This document shows positions 1-11,653 of a stretch of DNA of 64,000 bases, piece after piece. The DNA comes from Ostrinia nubilalis (taxonomy: Eukaryota; Arthropoda; Insecta; Lepidoptera; Crambidae). The stretch is taken from assembly GCF_963855985.1 (NCBI RefSeq), contig NC_087095.1, forward strand, positions 2,304,001 through 2,368,000, read 5' to 3'. Under the pieces are notes generated by a model, which was not told where the DNA came from, made no database searches, and saw only the letters and a list, made by a program, of their open reading frames with translations. Each line of letters starts with the position of its first letter. The first letter of the stretch is position 1. The translations under genes and the position numbers were made by a program.

Positions 1-1539
1 TTTTTCTTTATTAAGGAAACAAACAGCATGAATAAATTGATACATGTGGTTTTTGTGATATTAAGTTGCTCGCGCTCTGCATAACTTTCGATTAACTTGT
101 AAAGTTTATCAATGTAAACGGATTAGGCTACTGTACTGTTTTTATTTTTAAGTTCACCTGTATCAATTATTATGTTAAGTATTTCAGCCACTGTCTGTTA
201 GGTACCATAATTACCTATCAATGTTGATGCATTTTCTATTTTGTATGAATGTATATTTCGTTTCGTTTGAAACTGGGTATTGTTTACATAGTATTAATAC
301 TGTGGTATTAATCTATCCAATCTAGCCCGAAGAAACTTTCACCTTTTCAGTTGCAATTATAATTATTATCTACAAGCATGGACATTGGACAATCGTATCT
401 TAAACTAGCTATTAATAAATATGACCTTTCAAATTAGCCTTGCAAGTTTCGTCCCATTTACAATCAACCTTCCTTAATCGGATAGAAAATTGACACAGTA
501 TCGATACTACATTGTAGATAAAAATAGATTCGATTTATCGCTAAATCGTGACGTATTTTGTTTACATTAGTGCCGTAGGTGGCAGTAGTAAGTTATGTTG
601 AAACAAGTTTGTAAATATTACCATAGTTTATTGACAACTTGACCTTTGCTTTGCTTGGTCTGTGATATTATGTAAACTGATTTGCATGTCGTGACCCGAA
701 GTAAGGAATATTTTGATTTAATTACTACTCAAAAATTGTAAGTGAGAAGAAATACTGAGGTAATAAATAAGGGACTTTTTATAAGCTGTCAAAATAAGAG
801 TGAATTTTCAGGCAAATTTATACAAGTCGATCTCATAATAGGTTTAGGTTTAAAGAACATTTATTTCTCATTAAAAACATTTCAGTCACTTACATGAGAA
901 ATTAACAAATTTTATGTAGGTAGATAATTTACTAGTTGTCCAATAGCCAGAACAAGTAGATGTACTTCTGCGGGAATCGTCCTAACAAACCTGTACTTAC
1001 GTGAACTTTGTTGTACATACGTTTACACTAAGTACAATAATGTTTGTAAGAGACGTCTATTTTTTCAGATTTTTACGATAAGTAGGTTATTCAACTTTTA
1101 TTCAAAAGTACAACATCAAGTGATATTGCACCTGGTTATTACATTTTCTGTTTATTTCATCATTGTTACCAGTTTTTTTTTTAAAAACGATTAATGTATA
1201 GGCAAATCTACGTAATTATAATATAACTGCCTAATTCTTCGTTTCGATTTTTTCGTTACTCTAACTGATAGTTTTTTGTTAACAACACGTGGCGTAGAGC
1301 GTGATTGTTAAATGATATCCTAGTTGTTATCATAATAATTCACTATCATTAAAATTCTAAGTTTTTTCGTGAATGGGTCGAAAAAATACTAAAGATACTA
1401 TACAATAAGGTTATTAGTGCGCGGTTCAAAGGGCAATGAACCGTCTTCGTTAAATACATATTTTGATGATTGTTGCGATTGCAAAAATTGAGAGATCGAG
1501 AAGTCTTTTGTTTTGACGAAATGCTTTTTATTGAAAACT
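1..1539. other. Intergenic, no gene seen
   Basis: AT-rich DNA with many stops in all frames. I see no exon-like block with plausible splice sites and no repeat family recognised elsewhere in the window. Confidence 0.5.
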
Positions 1540-1738
1540 AGCTGACCCGGCGAACTTTGTTCCGCCTTAGTGGCAATAAATAAGCAGACTTTTTTTTAAT
1601 TTCGAACGGGATAAAAAGTATCCTATGTCCTTCTCCTGGCTCTAAACTACCTCCCTGACAATTTTCAGCTAAATCGGTTCAGCCGTTCTTGAGTTATAAG
1701 TGGAGTAACTAACACGACTTTCTTTTATATATATAGAT
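1540..1738 (-). mobile_element. Short retroposon copy (CTAGCTGACCCGG family)
   Basis: Begins with CTAGCTGACCCGGCGAAC and ends in TTTTATATATATAG. It holds the phrases AAATCGGTTCAGCCGTTC and AGTGGAGTAACTAACACGAC. A second copy lies in the opposite orientation at 21898-22096, which defines both ends. Such ends are typical of RTE-type or SINE-like retroposons in Lepidoptera; the exact class is inference. Confidence 0.6.
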
Positions 1739-2339
1739 TTAGGTATTTGATTTAATAATTTTGGTTCATTTGGGGTGTTTTTGAGTTCAAAATTTAACAA
1801 TGGTGTCGGGAATTTAACGCAAATTAAAACAAAAAAATAAAGAGATTAAAAATGTAGAGTTTTTTCAAGAAACCTGCAAACTGACTAGTATTAAAAACAT
1901 AAAAGTTAGATACTATACAGAAGAAATGTTATCTACCTATTGAAGTATTAAGGATATCGCACAAATGCCTACATTTTAAATGAACTTCGGACTCAATCAC
2001 ACGTTATCCTTTTAGCTTATTAATTTTAGCTTATTAATGCAAATGATCAAACCGCAAACCATAAAAGTATCTTTTTATTGACGAAAAGCAAAAAAAAACC
2101 TATTAAATTCAAACACGTGCTACAAAATGAACATTTCCACGAAATACTAAATTTAAAGAGCAGTACCAGTACCAAAGCAGTACCAAAAAAAAGTAGTTTT
2201 GTAATTATTTATACAGTTTTTAAACCACACAAAATAGTATGACCTCCAATTAAGGATCTAATTATCGCTTAATGATAGTTAATTATTTTTCCGTCTAAAG
2301 TTTGTTTTGAATTGCAAATGTTACATCATAATCATCAAT

Positions 2340-2560
2340 ACTTTTTTTTATGTATGACAAGGCAGGTATTTGACCACCGCAATCGCATCTGGTGTTAAGT
2401 GAGATGCAGTCTAGGATGGTACATATCTGCCCAGTAAGTGCCTATTCACTTTCGCCTTGAAAGGGCCCGGATTAGTGTTCAGGAAAGACAGCAGCAGGCA
2501 GCAAATTCCAATCCTTAGCTGTTCGCATTTTAAAAGAGTTATCAAAACGCTTAGTGCGCT
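2340..2560 (-). mobile_element. 5'-truncated CR1/jockey-type LINE tail
   Basis: On the minus strand it encodes a reverse-transcriptase-ORF C-terminus beginning WNLLPAAVFPE and ending NRHLLGRYVPS plus stop, with one in-frame stop. The 3' UTR ends in a TATGCATAAAA-like tail. The same tail recurs at 17407, 29247, 39235 and 48126. The short WN-LP block is typical of the last residues of CR1/jockey-clade ORF2. Confidence 0.6.
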
Positions 2561-3486
2561 ATTGGAATTCCAGATTTTTGACTATTTTTAAGGCCATAGC
2601 ACCCTCTCGGAGCTCTCTTTGCTCTCCTATATGACTGTGACTTTCAGACGTGTCTGAAGAAGTATTTGTTTGCTGAACATTGGATTATCTTACATCTTAT
2701 CATTATCATTAGGTGAGATTAAGGTCAATAGCAGACACATAAAATTATTTAGTAGTTCTGTCACGTAGAAGTTGTATTTATATTCTGAAGTGAATGAGGA
2801 GATGACTAATTATTTTTTATGAAAAAATAGTATTGAATGAATGAATTGGGCCAATTGTTTGAGCATCATCATGTCACCCACGCGAATTGAACCCGCAAAC
2901 TCAGCTGGCGCTTTAAGGCAGTAGCACATTAATCAACCAGAAAAGGGATCGTAACCGTATCAACTCGAGGCGGTCAGTATTCTTTGTATGAAACTCCGTA
3001 CGTAAACGCCTCGCCTCGCGATTGACAACGCGCGAAAGGCGATGATGACAGCTCGCAAAAGACAATACGGTGTTGATCCTTCCCGAGTTGATATATCTGC
3101 TATGACCTTTAATCCTACACGCAGTCACTAGGTCAACTGTCAAATCAAGAAAGTCAATGGTTACCTATTTAAAAAGTGATTATTAGCACTTAGCGAAAAA
3201 CCACGTTGTACATCAGACAATATTTTAATTGAAAAATAACATCTATTACAATTAATTAAGATGTCGCCGTGTATAGTTTGACGTGCTATAGTGTGTAGGT
3301 AGGTAGGTACTATGTTATTAAATCCTTTGTAATTGTAGCTCGGTTATTGACATAACTGTTATCATGGCCTTGATAACAGATATTAATATCTATATTGCAC
3401 TGGGCGTGCAAATGTCATAATTGAATTGTATTTGTATATGTTACGGACAGGTAGTTAAATAATTGATTCCGAAAACAAAAGATTTA
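2561..3486. other. Intergenic; possible SINE remnant
   Basis: No gene seen. Around 2870-2960 the minus strand reads GGGTTCAATTCGCGTGG, resembling a tRNA B box, so a decayed SINE is possible. An open frame on the minus strand at 2913-3143 shows no recognisable domain. Confidence 0.35.
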
Positions 3487-3604
3487 GGCTGAGTTGCACC
3501 ACCTAAGTTTAACCGTAACTATAACGATAACCGGCGTTTTTTGTATGGAGTTTGACAAATTTTTGACGTTTGTCAAAGTTAAAGTAAGATGGTGCAACCC
3601 AGCC
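3487..3604. mobile_element. Tourist-like MITE, copy 1 (118 bp)
   Basis: A 118-bp element bounded by inverted GGCTGAGTTGCACCA ends and flanked on both sides by TTA. Most of its length can fold back on itself. TTA/TAA target duplications with short inverted ends fit PIF/Harbinger-derived (Tourist) MITEs. Seven more copies are in the window. Confidence 0.85.
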
Positions 3605-5286
3605 TTAATGTCTTGTACCTTAAAATAAAACGTAAGAAGGAAATTATTTTTCGTAAAAAACTGGGATAATTGTTAGAAAGTTACCGTCATATAGTCCCAA
3701 AAGTAAAGTTTGTTCTATAAATAGCAAAATAAAAATCTTTCTGTACGCTCAAGTCAGTCCAAGTACCTGAACAGGATGGAATTTTGTAATGCCACTTGAA
3801 GGGAAAGTACCTACTCTTAATACTGTAGATAGAAAATTTTACTCAAAGAAAATATTCCTTTATTTTTTAAAGAAAGATAACTGCATTCAAAGATGAAAGA
3901 TTGAAAAATGCATTAACTAGCAAATTATTCCTTAATCCCGTAGCAATTGCAATAATTGATCTTAAATAAACACTTTTATTAACAAAGTGGAATTTCCAAC
4001 CACGAAGCCTTCTAAAGAACAATACATTTAAATCACTTGCCTTAAAACAATATAGATTGTATGTCAATTAGTCACTATGAAAACAATAGTAAGTGTCAGA
4101 TATTATAATATTTAGTAGAGTCAGTCGCAAACATATTTTTTATAGGTAACCGTTGTTATCGCAAATTTTAATAAGTTTATTGTTAATGAATATTTTTTTA
4201 ATTACGCAATAAGGCCTAAAACCTGTGTAGTTAAATAAATGAAAACAAACAAACAAAATATCTTCTAATGATCATTGAATATCCTTACGATTTATAAAAA
4301 CGATGATTAAGCGTAGGTATTAATGTCATGAATGAGTTTTAAAGGTTATATTCAAAAACAATTTTAATTTAATATATAGCGTACATAGTTACTAAAAACT
4401 ATTAAGGGTGAGTATATACTAGATAATTTCGATGTAATGTAATGTTCTACTAATGGTAAAATACAGATAAAATTTAGGACGTTTGTTTCGTGAAAGGGTG
4501 ACATTGACATTGACACTGGAAAATTTCATAGAGCGGCTCGTTGTTATGTTACAAATCCTCTATAGTACCTATATACTCACCTTAATACTGATAACAATTC
4601 AACTGATGAATAGATCAAAATGGTGAACATTATCATATTTTTTTGTTTAACACCGTACATCACGTTTGTATTTGATTATGCGAGGCGAAATAGTATCTCA
4701 ATACTCATTTACATACAACATTGATCGTGGTCACGTGTATCGCAATGAGGATATCATACGAAAACTATGCTACATTTTTTATGCTTATTAAAATATTGTA
4801 CATACAATATTTATTATTTCAATGTCTGTTACATTAATAGTCTGTTGCACTCCTAAATTAGTCCTTATCAATCATTCAGTCTTATGTACGCTTATGCAGA
4901 TGCACAGTTAAAGACTTTCCCCAAGGTTGGGTTATGTCCCCCAATTTTATAGGTAAAAGATGGAGTTCCCCAATTTTAAAGTTAAAAGATACGGGACTGT
5001 CTATAAAGTATGGAGATTACAAGTTTGCTCGTAGACATTAGCGAGAAACTACCACCACTTGCTATAAAAAATACATTATTGATTTAATATTCAAGAAATT
5101 ATTTTGTTTGAAACCGAACTCCGGCAATTTCATCCGGAGATTAAAAAAAAAACTTATTCCCACCTCTCATTTTCTCTCTCTCGAAGTAAAGGTTTGACTT
5201 CCCTCCATTGCAAAGCGGATGACAGGTGAGAAAGGTGTAATAACCTATAAGAAAAGATATGCACCATGGACAATTAATATCAATAA
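3605..5286. other. Intergenic, no gene seen
   Basis: AT-rich, stop-dense sequence. Runs resembling coding sequence are short and lack domain features. Confidence 0.5.
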
Positions 5287-5462
5287 GAGTAGGCGCACAC
5301 CGTTGATTTTTCGTCGGCCGATCGTTTAGTCGGGCAGTTGATCAGTATGGGCATGTATGGGAGTGCGCACACTACGCCGATTCGATTTGGCCAATTCTTC
5401 ATACAATTTAAAATCGGGCACAACTATCGGCCAACTAAAAATCAACGGTGTGCGCGCCTACT
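5287..5462. mobile_element. MITE with long inverted ends (GTAGGCGC family)
   Basis: The left end AGTAGGCGCACACCGTTGAT is matched by the inverted right end at 5437-5462, with the match running on into ATTTTT and GGCCGA. TAA lies just outside each end (5284-5286 and 5463-5465). The whole unit is about 175 bp and would fold into a hairpin. No coding capacity. Confidence 0.7.
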
Positions 5463-6514
5463 TAAAGTTAAAAGATGTTTGATGCACTTTTGACTGATTA
5501 TTTTACATGACAATATACAAAAAATATTTACGACTTTCTTAGCCGTTTGTCCTAAAATGGGACCGGAGTTACATTAAGTAGGACCTATACCACAAAAATG
5601 ATAGAACCATCAATTAACGACTACAGCAGGGATGGCGAACCTTTAAGTTTGAACGTGCCACTATTTAAAAAAAAATTTGAAGTAGTCATAGACACGTGCC
5701 ATTAAATTAACACCTAATGCTATCAAGTGGCACCACTGGTGAGTGACACGACCTTACTCTACAGTGGCACTAACTGATGACGGCAAATACGATAGCTCAT
5801 AATCAAAACACATTATTTACTATTGAATTACTGAATTTGTGATTGGTGGCGTGCCCAAAATATTATGTCGCGTGCCATCATTGGCACGCGTGCCATTGGT
5901 TCGCCAACCCTGGACTACAGTATGTAGCTTAATTTCGATCGCTACCAAAGCGCCGGCGATGGCGCCACTGAGCTTACGTATAAGCACACTAACAAGGCAA
6001 GGAGAACGGAAAACGTAAAGCACGGAAATGTAAACAGTTCCTTTATTTAATGCTTAGTTGCATTTATTGCAGTAGCTGCAATTGCAACGATGAAAACCTT
6101 CCGTTTTGACATTTAATAATAATTATTAAAAGGATATCAAGTTTTACTGCGTACATGGTTTTAACGACGAGATTAAAATAATAAAAACTTTTGCAATGGT
6201 TACTTCTTGATTATAAATAACTTCATCAAAGGATTTTTGTATAAATGCAACTACTACCTATTTGTTAAAACAAATATTTTTATTTTATTGAATTCAATAT
6301 AATTATTTTTTAAATTAATTTTTATAATGTGTAAATCTCATCAGAGAACAGATTTCAGCCTAAATAAATATTTATGCTCATGCTTATTGTGCATTAATAT
6401 TTATATTCTATGGGCATCGAACCCGCGACCTCTATCATAGAGTCTGGTACACAAACCGTCGTCTTGTCTGAATGGGCTCAATCAATGAGAGAATGTGTCA
6501 AAGTGTGTCAATAA
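5463..6514. other. Intergenic; faint repeat remnants
   Basis: No gene seen. The phrase TTACTCTACAGTGGC near 5755 recurs near 29041 next to another inverted repeat. At 6418-6440 the minus strand carries a B-box-like GGTTCGATGCCC, suggesting an old tRNA-derived SINE. Confidence 0.35.
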
Positions 6515-6819
6515 ATAAAAAAAAATAAAACCGACTCCAAAAAACCTACACTAAAACGTAGAAAAATAATTACTAATTACCTACTTATTTATTAGGACGA
6601 ATTATTAATATTTATGTAGGTATACCATGATTGATACTTCTGGAGTCGGTGCCAAGATTATGAAACATGTAAAGTTTGCCTGCACCGACTCCAAAAGTAT
6701 CAATCATGGTATACCTACATAAATACTAATAATTCGTCCTAATAAATAAGTAGGTAATTAGTAATTATTTTTCTACGTTTTAGTGTAGGTTTTTTGGAGT
6801 CGGTTTTATTTTTTTTTAT
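6515..6819. repeat. Near-perfect inverted repeat, 138-bp arms
   Basis: The left arm 6515-6652 and right arm 6682-6819 are reverse complements with only two mismatches that I can find, around a 29-base spacer. Both arm termini carry CCGACTCCAAAA. Transcription of either strand would give a very stable hairpin of about 138 bp. It directly precedes a tandem repeat ending in TTTTTGAAGTCGGTT, so both may belong to one non-autonomous element. Confidence 0.9.
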
Positions 6820-6894
6820 AAAATTTTACTTATTTCTTGCTTTTTAGTTAACTAATTATTACCTTGATGTTACCACTGAAGGTAGGCAGTACAC

Positions 6895-7215
6895 TGAGAC
6901 CAAAAAAAATTGGTTCATAATCGGCGGAGATATTGCGTATAAAAAAGTTCATCCCCAATTTTCCACCCTTGGGGGTGAAATATTTTCTTCAAATTCGCAT
7001 GAAACCACCCTTTTGATAATACCTATTCAACAAAAAAATAATCGTTCAAATTGGTTTATAATCGGCGGAGATATTGCGTATAAAAAAGTTCATCCCCAAT
7101 TTTCCACCCTTGGGGGTTGTTTTTTTTATTATTAAATTTAAATGGGACCACCCTTGAGGTATTACCTATACGCCGAAAAAAGATTTGTTCAAATCGGTTC
7201 ATAATTGGCGGAGTT
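6895..7215. repeat. About 142-bp tandem repeat, 2-3 units
   Basis: TAATCGGCGGAGATATTGCG recurs at about 6917 and 7059, and a diverged copy (TAATTGGCGGAGTTATCGCG) at 7202. Each of the first two is followed by TTCATCCCCAATTTTCCACC. Spacing is about 141-143 bases. It is followed by a 39-base A tract and an AACCGACTTC-type end, and is probably part of a lepidopteran non-autonomous transposon. Confidence 0.75.
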
Positions 7216-7233
7216 ATCGCGTAACAAACATAG

Positions 7234-7272
<39 letters not shown>
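7234..7272 (+). repeat. Poly(A) tract, 39 bases
   Basis: An uninterrupted run of 39 adenines, the longest homopolymer in the window. It follows the 142-bp tandem repeat and may be a retroposon-like tail or a mutable microsatellite. Confidence 0.9.
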
Positions 7273-7273
<1 letters not shown>

Positions 7274-7453
7274 ATACGGGTCGAATTGAGAACCTCCTCC
7301 TTTTTTGAAGTCGGTTGAAAATAATTACAATGTATCAATGGATATTTAATGAATCAAACAGCTGTTTGCTAGTTGCTACAAATGAATTAAGTGACTTGTT
7401 CTATTATTATACGTTGACATAAATTAAAATCGTGACTTAATGGTCTTAAGGTA

Positions 7454-8196
7454 TACAGGGTGGAAACGATAAGTGATCTCTAAACTATACAAGATACCTA
7501 TTGAAAAACTGCTTACTAATCCAGAAAGTGATTCACGAGCTCTTAACGGTACCAATAATAGGTTACAGAATAAACTGGAACTATCCGAAAATTCAATGTT
7601 TCCAGCTTCCATACTAAATGTATGCCAACCACACAATATTAGTAGTGTAATCAGGCCTGTTTATCTCCGCGAGTTTACATCGAAAACAAAACACGCACGA
7701 TGGCCCACCTACAGGATACTATTCGACAAGGCCTCACATACGAGCGAACATTGACTCACGCACGCGTATTCTTGTGTATGATGGAAGAAAATAAAGAAAA
7801 TGGTGTACTAAATACTGTGCAGTATTTAACTGCCTAAATAATAATAAAAACACAGAATGTACTTTTTTAAGTTGCCTCATGACACTGAGAGGTAAATAAG
7901 TAGTTAATATTATTCATGATAATTCATGCTAAATCATGTATTTCCTCCGCCATTTTCCGCAGTTTGGCACCTCACGTCACATCATTTTACCGAAGTCAGC
8001 CCTATAGTTTCGGCGCAGTGCCGATCACTGACGTTTGTCAACAAAATGGTGCTTGACTCTTGAGACAGGCTAAATTACACCATATTGTTAATGACATTGA
8101 GCATACATTTTTTTAAATACCTTCGCGAAGTAAAACTTCTGTACGTAGTACTTATTATTATTCTGTGGTGTAATCACTTATCGTTTCCACCCTGTA
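7454..8196 (+). mobile_element. 743-bp TA-flanked transposon with THAP remnant
   Basis: Perfect inverted ends TACAGGGTGGAAACGATAAG (24 bases matched in all) face each other at 7454 and 8196, with TA outside both. A diverged relative is at 41220-41848. Inside are the start of a THAP-like reading frame (7799-7892) and GC-richer sequence near 7950-8040 that resembles an internal promoter. I read this as an internally deleted copy of a larger cut-and-paste element. The superfamily is not settled: TA suggests Tc1/mariner, THAP suggests P-element or Kolobok relatives. Confidence 0.75.
7799..7892 (+). pseudogene. Decayed THAP zinc-finger N-terminus
   Basis: With small frame corrections the plus strand reads MVY, then KYCAVFNC, an asparagine-rich stretch, TEC, and FFKLPHDTER, ending at GAG|GTAAATAAG, a plausible splice donor. 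The Cys-x4-Cys pair followed by the FFxLPxDxER block is the signature of the first half of a THAP (C2CH) domain. The second Cys/His pair is absent, as expected if it lay in a next exon now lost. Frameshifts make it non-functional. Read by eye; not searched. Confidence 0.5.
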
Positions 8197-8263
8197 TAAT
8201 TCTCTGACATTTTGTTTTGAATATATTTTTAAATTATTCGCAAATAAGTGTTTTTGATTCTAA

Positions 8264-8381
8264 GGCTGGGTTGCACCATCTTACTTTAACTTTGATAAAC
8301 GTCAAAAATCTGTCAAACTCCATACAAAAAACACCGGTTATCGTCATAGTTACGGTCAAAGTTAGGTGGTGCAACTCAGCC
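8264..8381. mobile_element. Tourist-like MITE, copy 2 (118 bp)
   Basis: Inverted GGCTGGGTTGCACCA and GGTGCAACTCAGCC ends, with TAA on both sides (8261-8263 and 8382-8384). Exactly the length of copy 1. Confidence 0.85.
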
Positions 8382-9162
8382 TAAGAAATAGTGTTGATTC
8401 TTTACATGAGTATGTTGATTACGACCTTGACGACCAATTTGCGATGTTTTTAACGTGTTTTATTATGCATGTTACCTACTTATTGACTAAAAAAACGATT
8501 AATTAAATAGAACTTTTGTGAATGATTAAATAATATACGTTTGGTAGCAAAGTAATATTTATTTGTTAAAGGTTTAAGCTTTGTTTACTTTGGGACTAGA
8601 ATGAAGACACCGTGTAAAATACTTACCTATACATATTTTAATAATCTTTTTTATTCTATAGTAATCAAACCTTTTGCTATCCTATTTTCCTTCCTTTCCT
8701 GTCCTAAGCAGAATTGTTTTCATTAATTATAGGGAAATGAACATTTCTCAGAATGCGACAAAAATTGACTCTGTTGGTCCATTATAACGTTTTGAATTCT
8801 TAAAGGTGTCCGTAATTAATATTATAACAAGTAATAGAAACAGATGAATTGCGATAGTTACGGAAAAGTATAAAATACATAATCATAAAATATTTTGTAG
8901 TGATTATAAAGTTAATCTTTACGATGCACTCACATTGACCTAATTTTTAAGTTACCATCATAACATATTTGTCGTCATACTGTAATAATCAAATAGTAAG
9001 TATAAATTTTCTTAAATATAAATAATTAACCTAACCTATCTAAATTTTTAAATGCGAAAAGTTTTTAATAACCTATCTAAAGATGAATATTCAAAAAAAT
9101 GCGTTATAATGGTCTTCTTTTCATACAAAAGACTTGTTAAAGTATCAATGTAGATAATATAA
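8382..9162. other. Intergenic, no gene seen
   Basis: AT-rich and stop-dense; it separates the MITE from the piggyBac-like element. Confidence 0.5.
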
Positions 9163-9659
9163 CCCTTTACACACGACGATACACGTACGTGAGAGTAACT
9201 TTGAAAAAATCTCATGCCCATGTAAACTTGTTTTTGCGGCCGCAATCGGCAGCGATCGCTCGTGAGAGATATTTACTCGCACACAGTGCCGCTCATTTAG
9301 TGTTGGGACCTGTCAGTGCTCGTTTACTCGGACTTAAAGTTGACTGCATTTTTTGGGACGAGAGGCGGCCAGTGTAAATATTGATTTTATGTGGTTATTG
9401 TTGTTTTCGGATAAGTGTTATAGTTTTATTTTATTACGAAAACAGTGATTATCCGAATGGAATACTTTTATTGTTATTTCATTGCATAAATTAATAATTA
9501 TTACTACCACAAAATTAAGTCGCACGATCGTAGCTGGTCGGTCAAACCTCCAGTAGTTGATTGAAAACTATTTTATTTGATAGTTGATATTATGGCTTAG
9601 TGTTTAGTTGTTTTTCTATTTTAGTGCATCCTAAATAATGAAGGATGTATCGTAGCATT

Positions 9660-10760
9660 ATTTGGAAACGCAACCGACTATGAAATCAAAGATTTTCATG
9701 ACTAAAAAGACCAGGAAACATAATTTCGGGTTTTTACGGACTTTGAAGAGTAGAATACCAAATATGAAAGCTCAGGAGACGAAGTAGACCCTGAACATGA
9801 ATCAGCAAGGCTGGTCAGTCATTTTAAAAATACTATGTGGCAAGCAAAAGCTGAAACAAAAGCCACGTCCGCAACAAAATACAGGGTCAATTTGGAAGAA
9901 AATTCAAATAAATTGAATTCGTACTCCAACTGAGTATCTCAATGTATTATTTTGATGACACATTTTACAAAGAGATGGCTAGGTGTACAAACTTGCACTA
10001 CATGCGTTAAATCGATAAAGAATTAAAAACTATTAGAATCGAAATTGCTATAGTGTTCGGTGCACATATTTTCATGAGATGCCTTCCGGACCCATGTTTA
10101 CATATGTACTGACACACTAGTATAAAAAATGGGGGCTTATTGCTAACAAAATAGTTCATAACCGATTTGTACACACACGACATTCCCTTTATGTATTTTA
10201 CCATGACCAACTAGCAGAAACAGAACAAGACAACCGCTTTGGAAGGTGCAACCCATGATAAATAAAGGATCAATATACCTGCAAAGAGGTCCATCTTATT
10301 ATTCAATCGTTGAACGATATGAGTGATATAGATATTCTGGACTAACAAACGGAATGTCACCAAACCTGTATTACAAGATAATAGGGTTTGAAAGTTCTAG
10401 TTTAAATTTTGGACCTGGCAGTTGTTAATTCGCGGCGGCTTTAAAAAATTGATTGCACAGCTAATGGTTATTCAAAAAAAGACATTTTAGCATTACTAGA
10501 TTTTCGTTTCAGCATAGCTGAGGCTTTAAACAGATATCCTAATAAAGAGCATCGTGTCGAAAATTTACTAAACAACTCGACATCCATAAACAATATAATA
10601 TAGACTTTTAAGGTCAGAAGGCAAATGATAACACAGATGAGAACGATTACCTGGCTAAAAAGCACCGAGGTGTTACATGTTGGAAGGATGTTCTAGCTGG
10701 TCAAAAATTAAATGTGCTAAGTGAGATGTTTACCTGTGCCTTTCTCGCAAAAAAGCTGTT
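9660..10760 (+). pseudogene. Broken piggyBac-type transposase
   Basis: Fragments in shifting plus-strand frames include TPTEYLNVLF, FDDTFYKEMARCTNLHYM, a QSLNDMSD stretch and YYKIIGFES. The second fragment resembles the start of the DDE_Tnp_1_7 (piggyBac) domain, normally FF-D-L---I---TN-YA. At least six stops or frameshifts interrupt it, so no protein is made. Family assignment rests on these motifs together with the CCC...GGG ends of the enclosing element. Confidence 0.55.
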
Positions 10761-11087
10761 TCCAGTCATATCATCTTAAGCCATAAAAATGACATTTATT
10801 TCTTTATTATTAATTATAAAGTAATTTTGTTCTATTTTACAATCTCTTAATAATCATCTCGGACCTCATATTGGTACCAACCAAACTAATAAAGGTTTTT
10901 ACTTTGCAAGTTTATCAAAAGGTGGATATTTTTTAATTAATTCGATTTTTGTAAGACAATTTGCTAAAAGAGGTTTAATTGCTTGTTAAATTATAGCTTA
11001 CTCTTTATTTTTAGGGGTCTCTTACAAAATGAATACTTATGTGCTCATAAATTAGTAGTTTTCATTAAATAAATTAACTAAATAGTA

Positions 11088-11146
11088 TAACACTCACTAT
11101 CGTGAGACTAACAAATTATACCGAAGCCTCACTATCGTGAGGGCAT
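11088..11146. repeat. Paired subterminal palindromes
   Basis: CTCACTATCGTGAG occurs twice, about 40 bases apart, near the right end of the piggyBac-like element. Such repeats are candidate transposase-binding sites by analogy with other piggyBac elements. Confidence 0.6.
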
Positions 11147-11591
11147 ACTTTCAGGAAAACTGAAAATTCAAAATTTTTTAAAGTATTTTTCTAATCTTAT
11201 TTTAACTCTAAAATAACCCCTAAGTAAAGTTTTATTAAAATATTGACACTTTTTTATTCTCGTGTGTAAAGGGATAACATGAGAAAAAGATATAAACAAA
11301 ACAATACTCACAAAAATTTCGCAACAAAACGATAGCCGGCGTTGAATGTTTACCCACCGAGTACTTATCACATTCTAACGAACACACTGAAAATCACTAA
11401 TCAGTTTCAGTCTATTACCCTAAGATTCACGAATTAACCCTTGAAATGCGACCGTTAAAAGTTCACGCAAATTCCGAATAAAAGTTTACTTTTTTGCCGC
11501 GTATTTTTCGATCGATCCAATCGATTCACGAGTGTCGCGCTCACGCGTAGTGGAATGAATACAAACACTCGCGATGTGGAGGTCGTATTTG

Positions 11592-11600
11592 TATAAATAG
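11592..11600 (+). promoter_or_regulatory. Candidate TATA box
   Basis: TATAAATAG sits in a locally GC-richer stretch (11500-11650) about 60 bases before an ATG that opens an 81-codon frame. A start site near 11620 would be usual spacing. No expression evidence; TATA-like words are frequent in AT-rich DNA, so this is tentative. Confidence 0.35.
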
Positions 11601-11653
11601 CCGACTGCGCTAAGCCAAGTAATATAACACTTCGAGTGCGTGCATTCGGCTTT

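Larger units (their letters stand above)
9163..11273 (+). mobile_element. Decayed piggyBac-like transposon, 2.1 kb
   Basis: Fourteen-base perfect inverted ends start CCCTTTACACACGA and finish TCGTGTGTAAAGGG. ATAA lies immediately outside both ends (9159-9162 and 11274-11277), in place of the canonical TTAA. The body carries a broken transposase frame on the plus strand (9660-10760) and short subterminal palindromes (11088-11146), both usual for piggyBac-like elements. Sequence at 9180-9380 is GC-richer and may be the element's promoter and 5' UTR. Length fits a near full-size copy. Confidence 0.75.
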
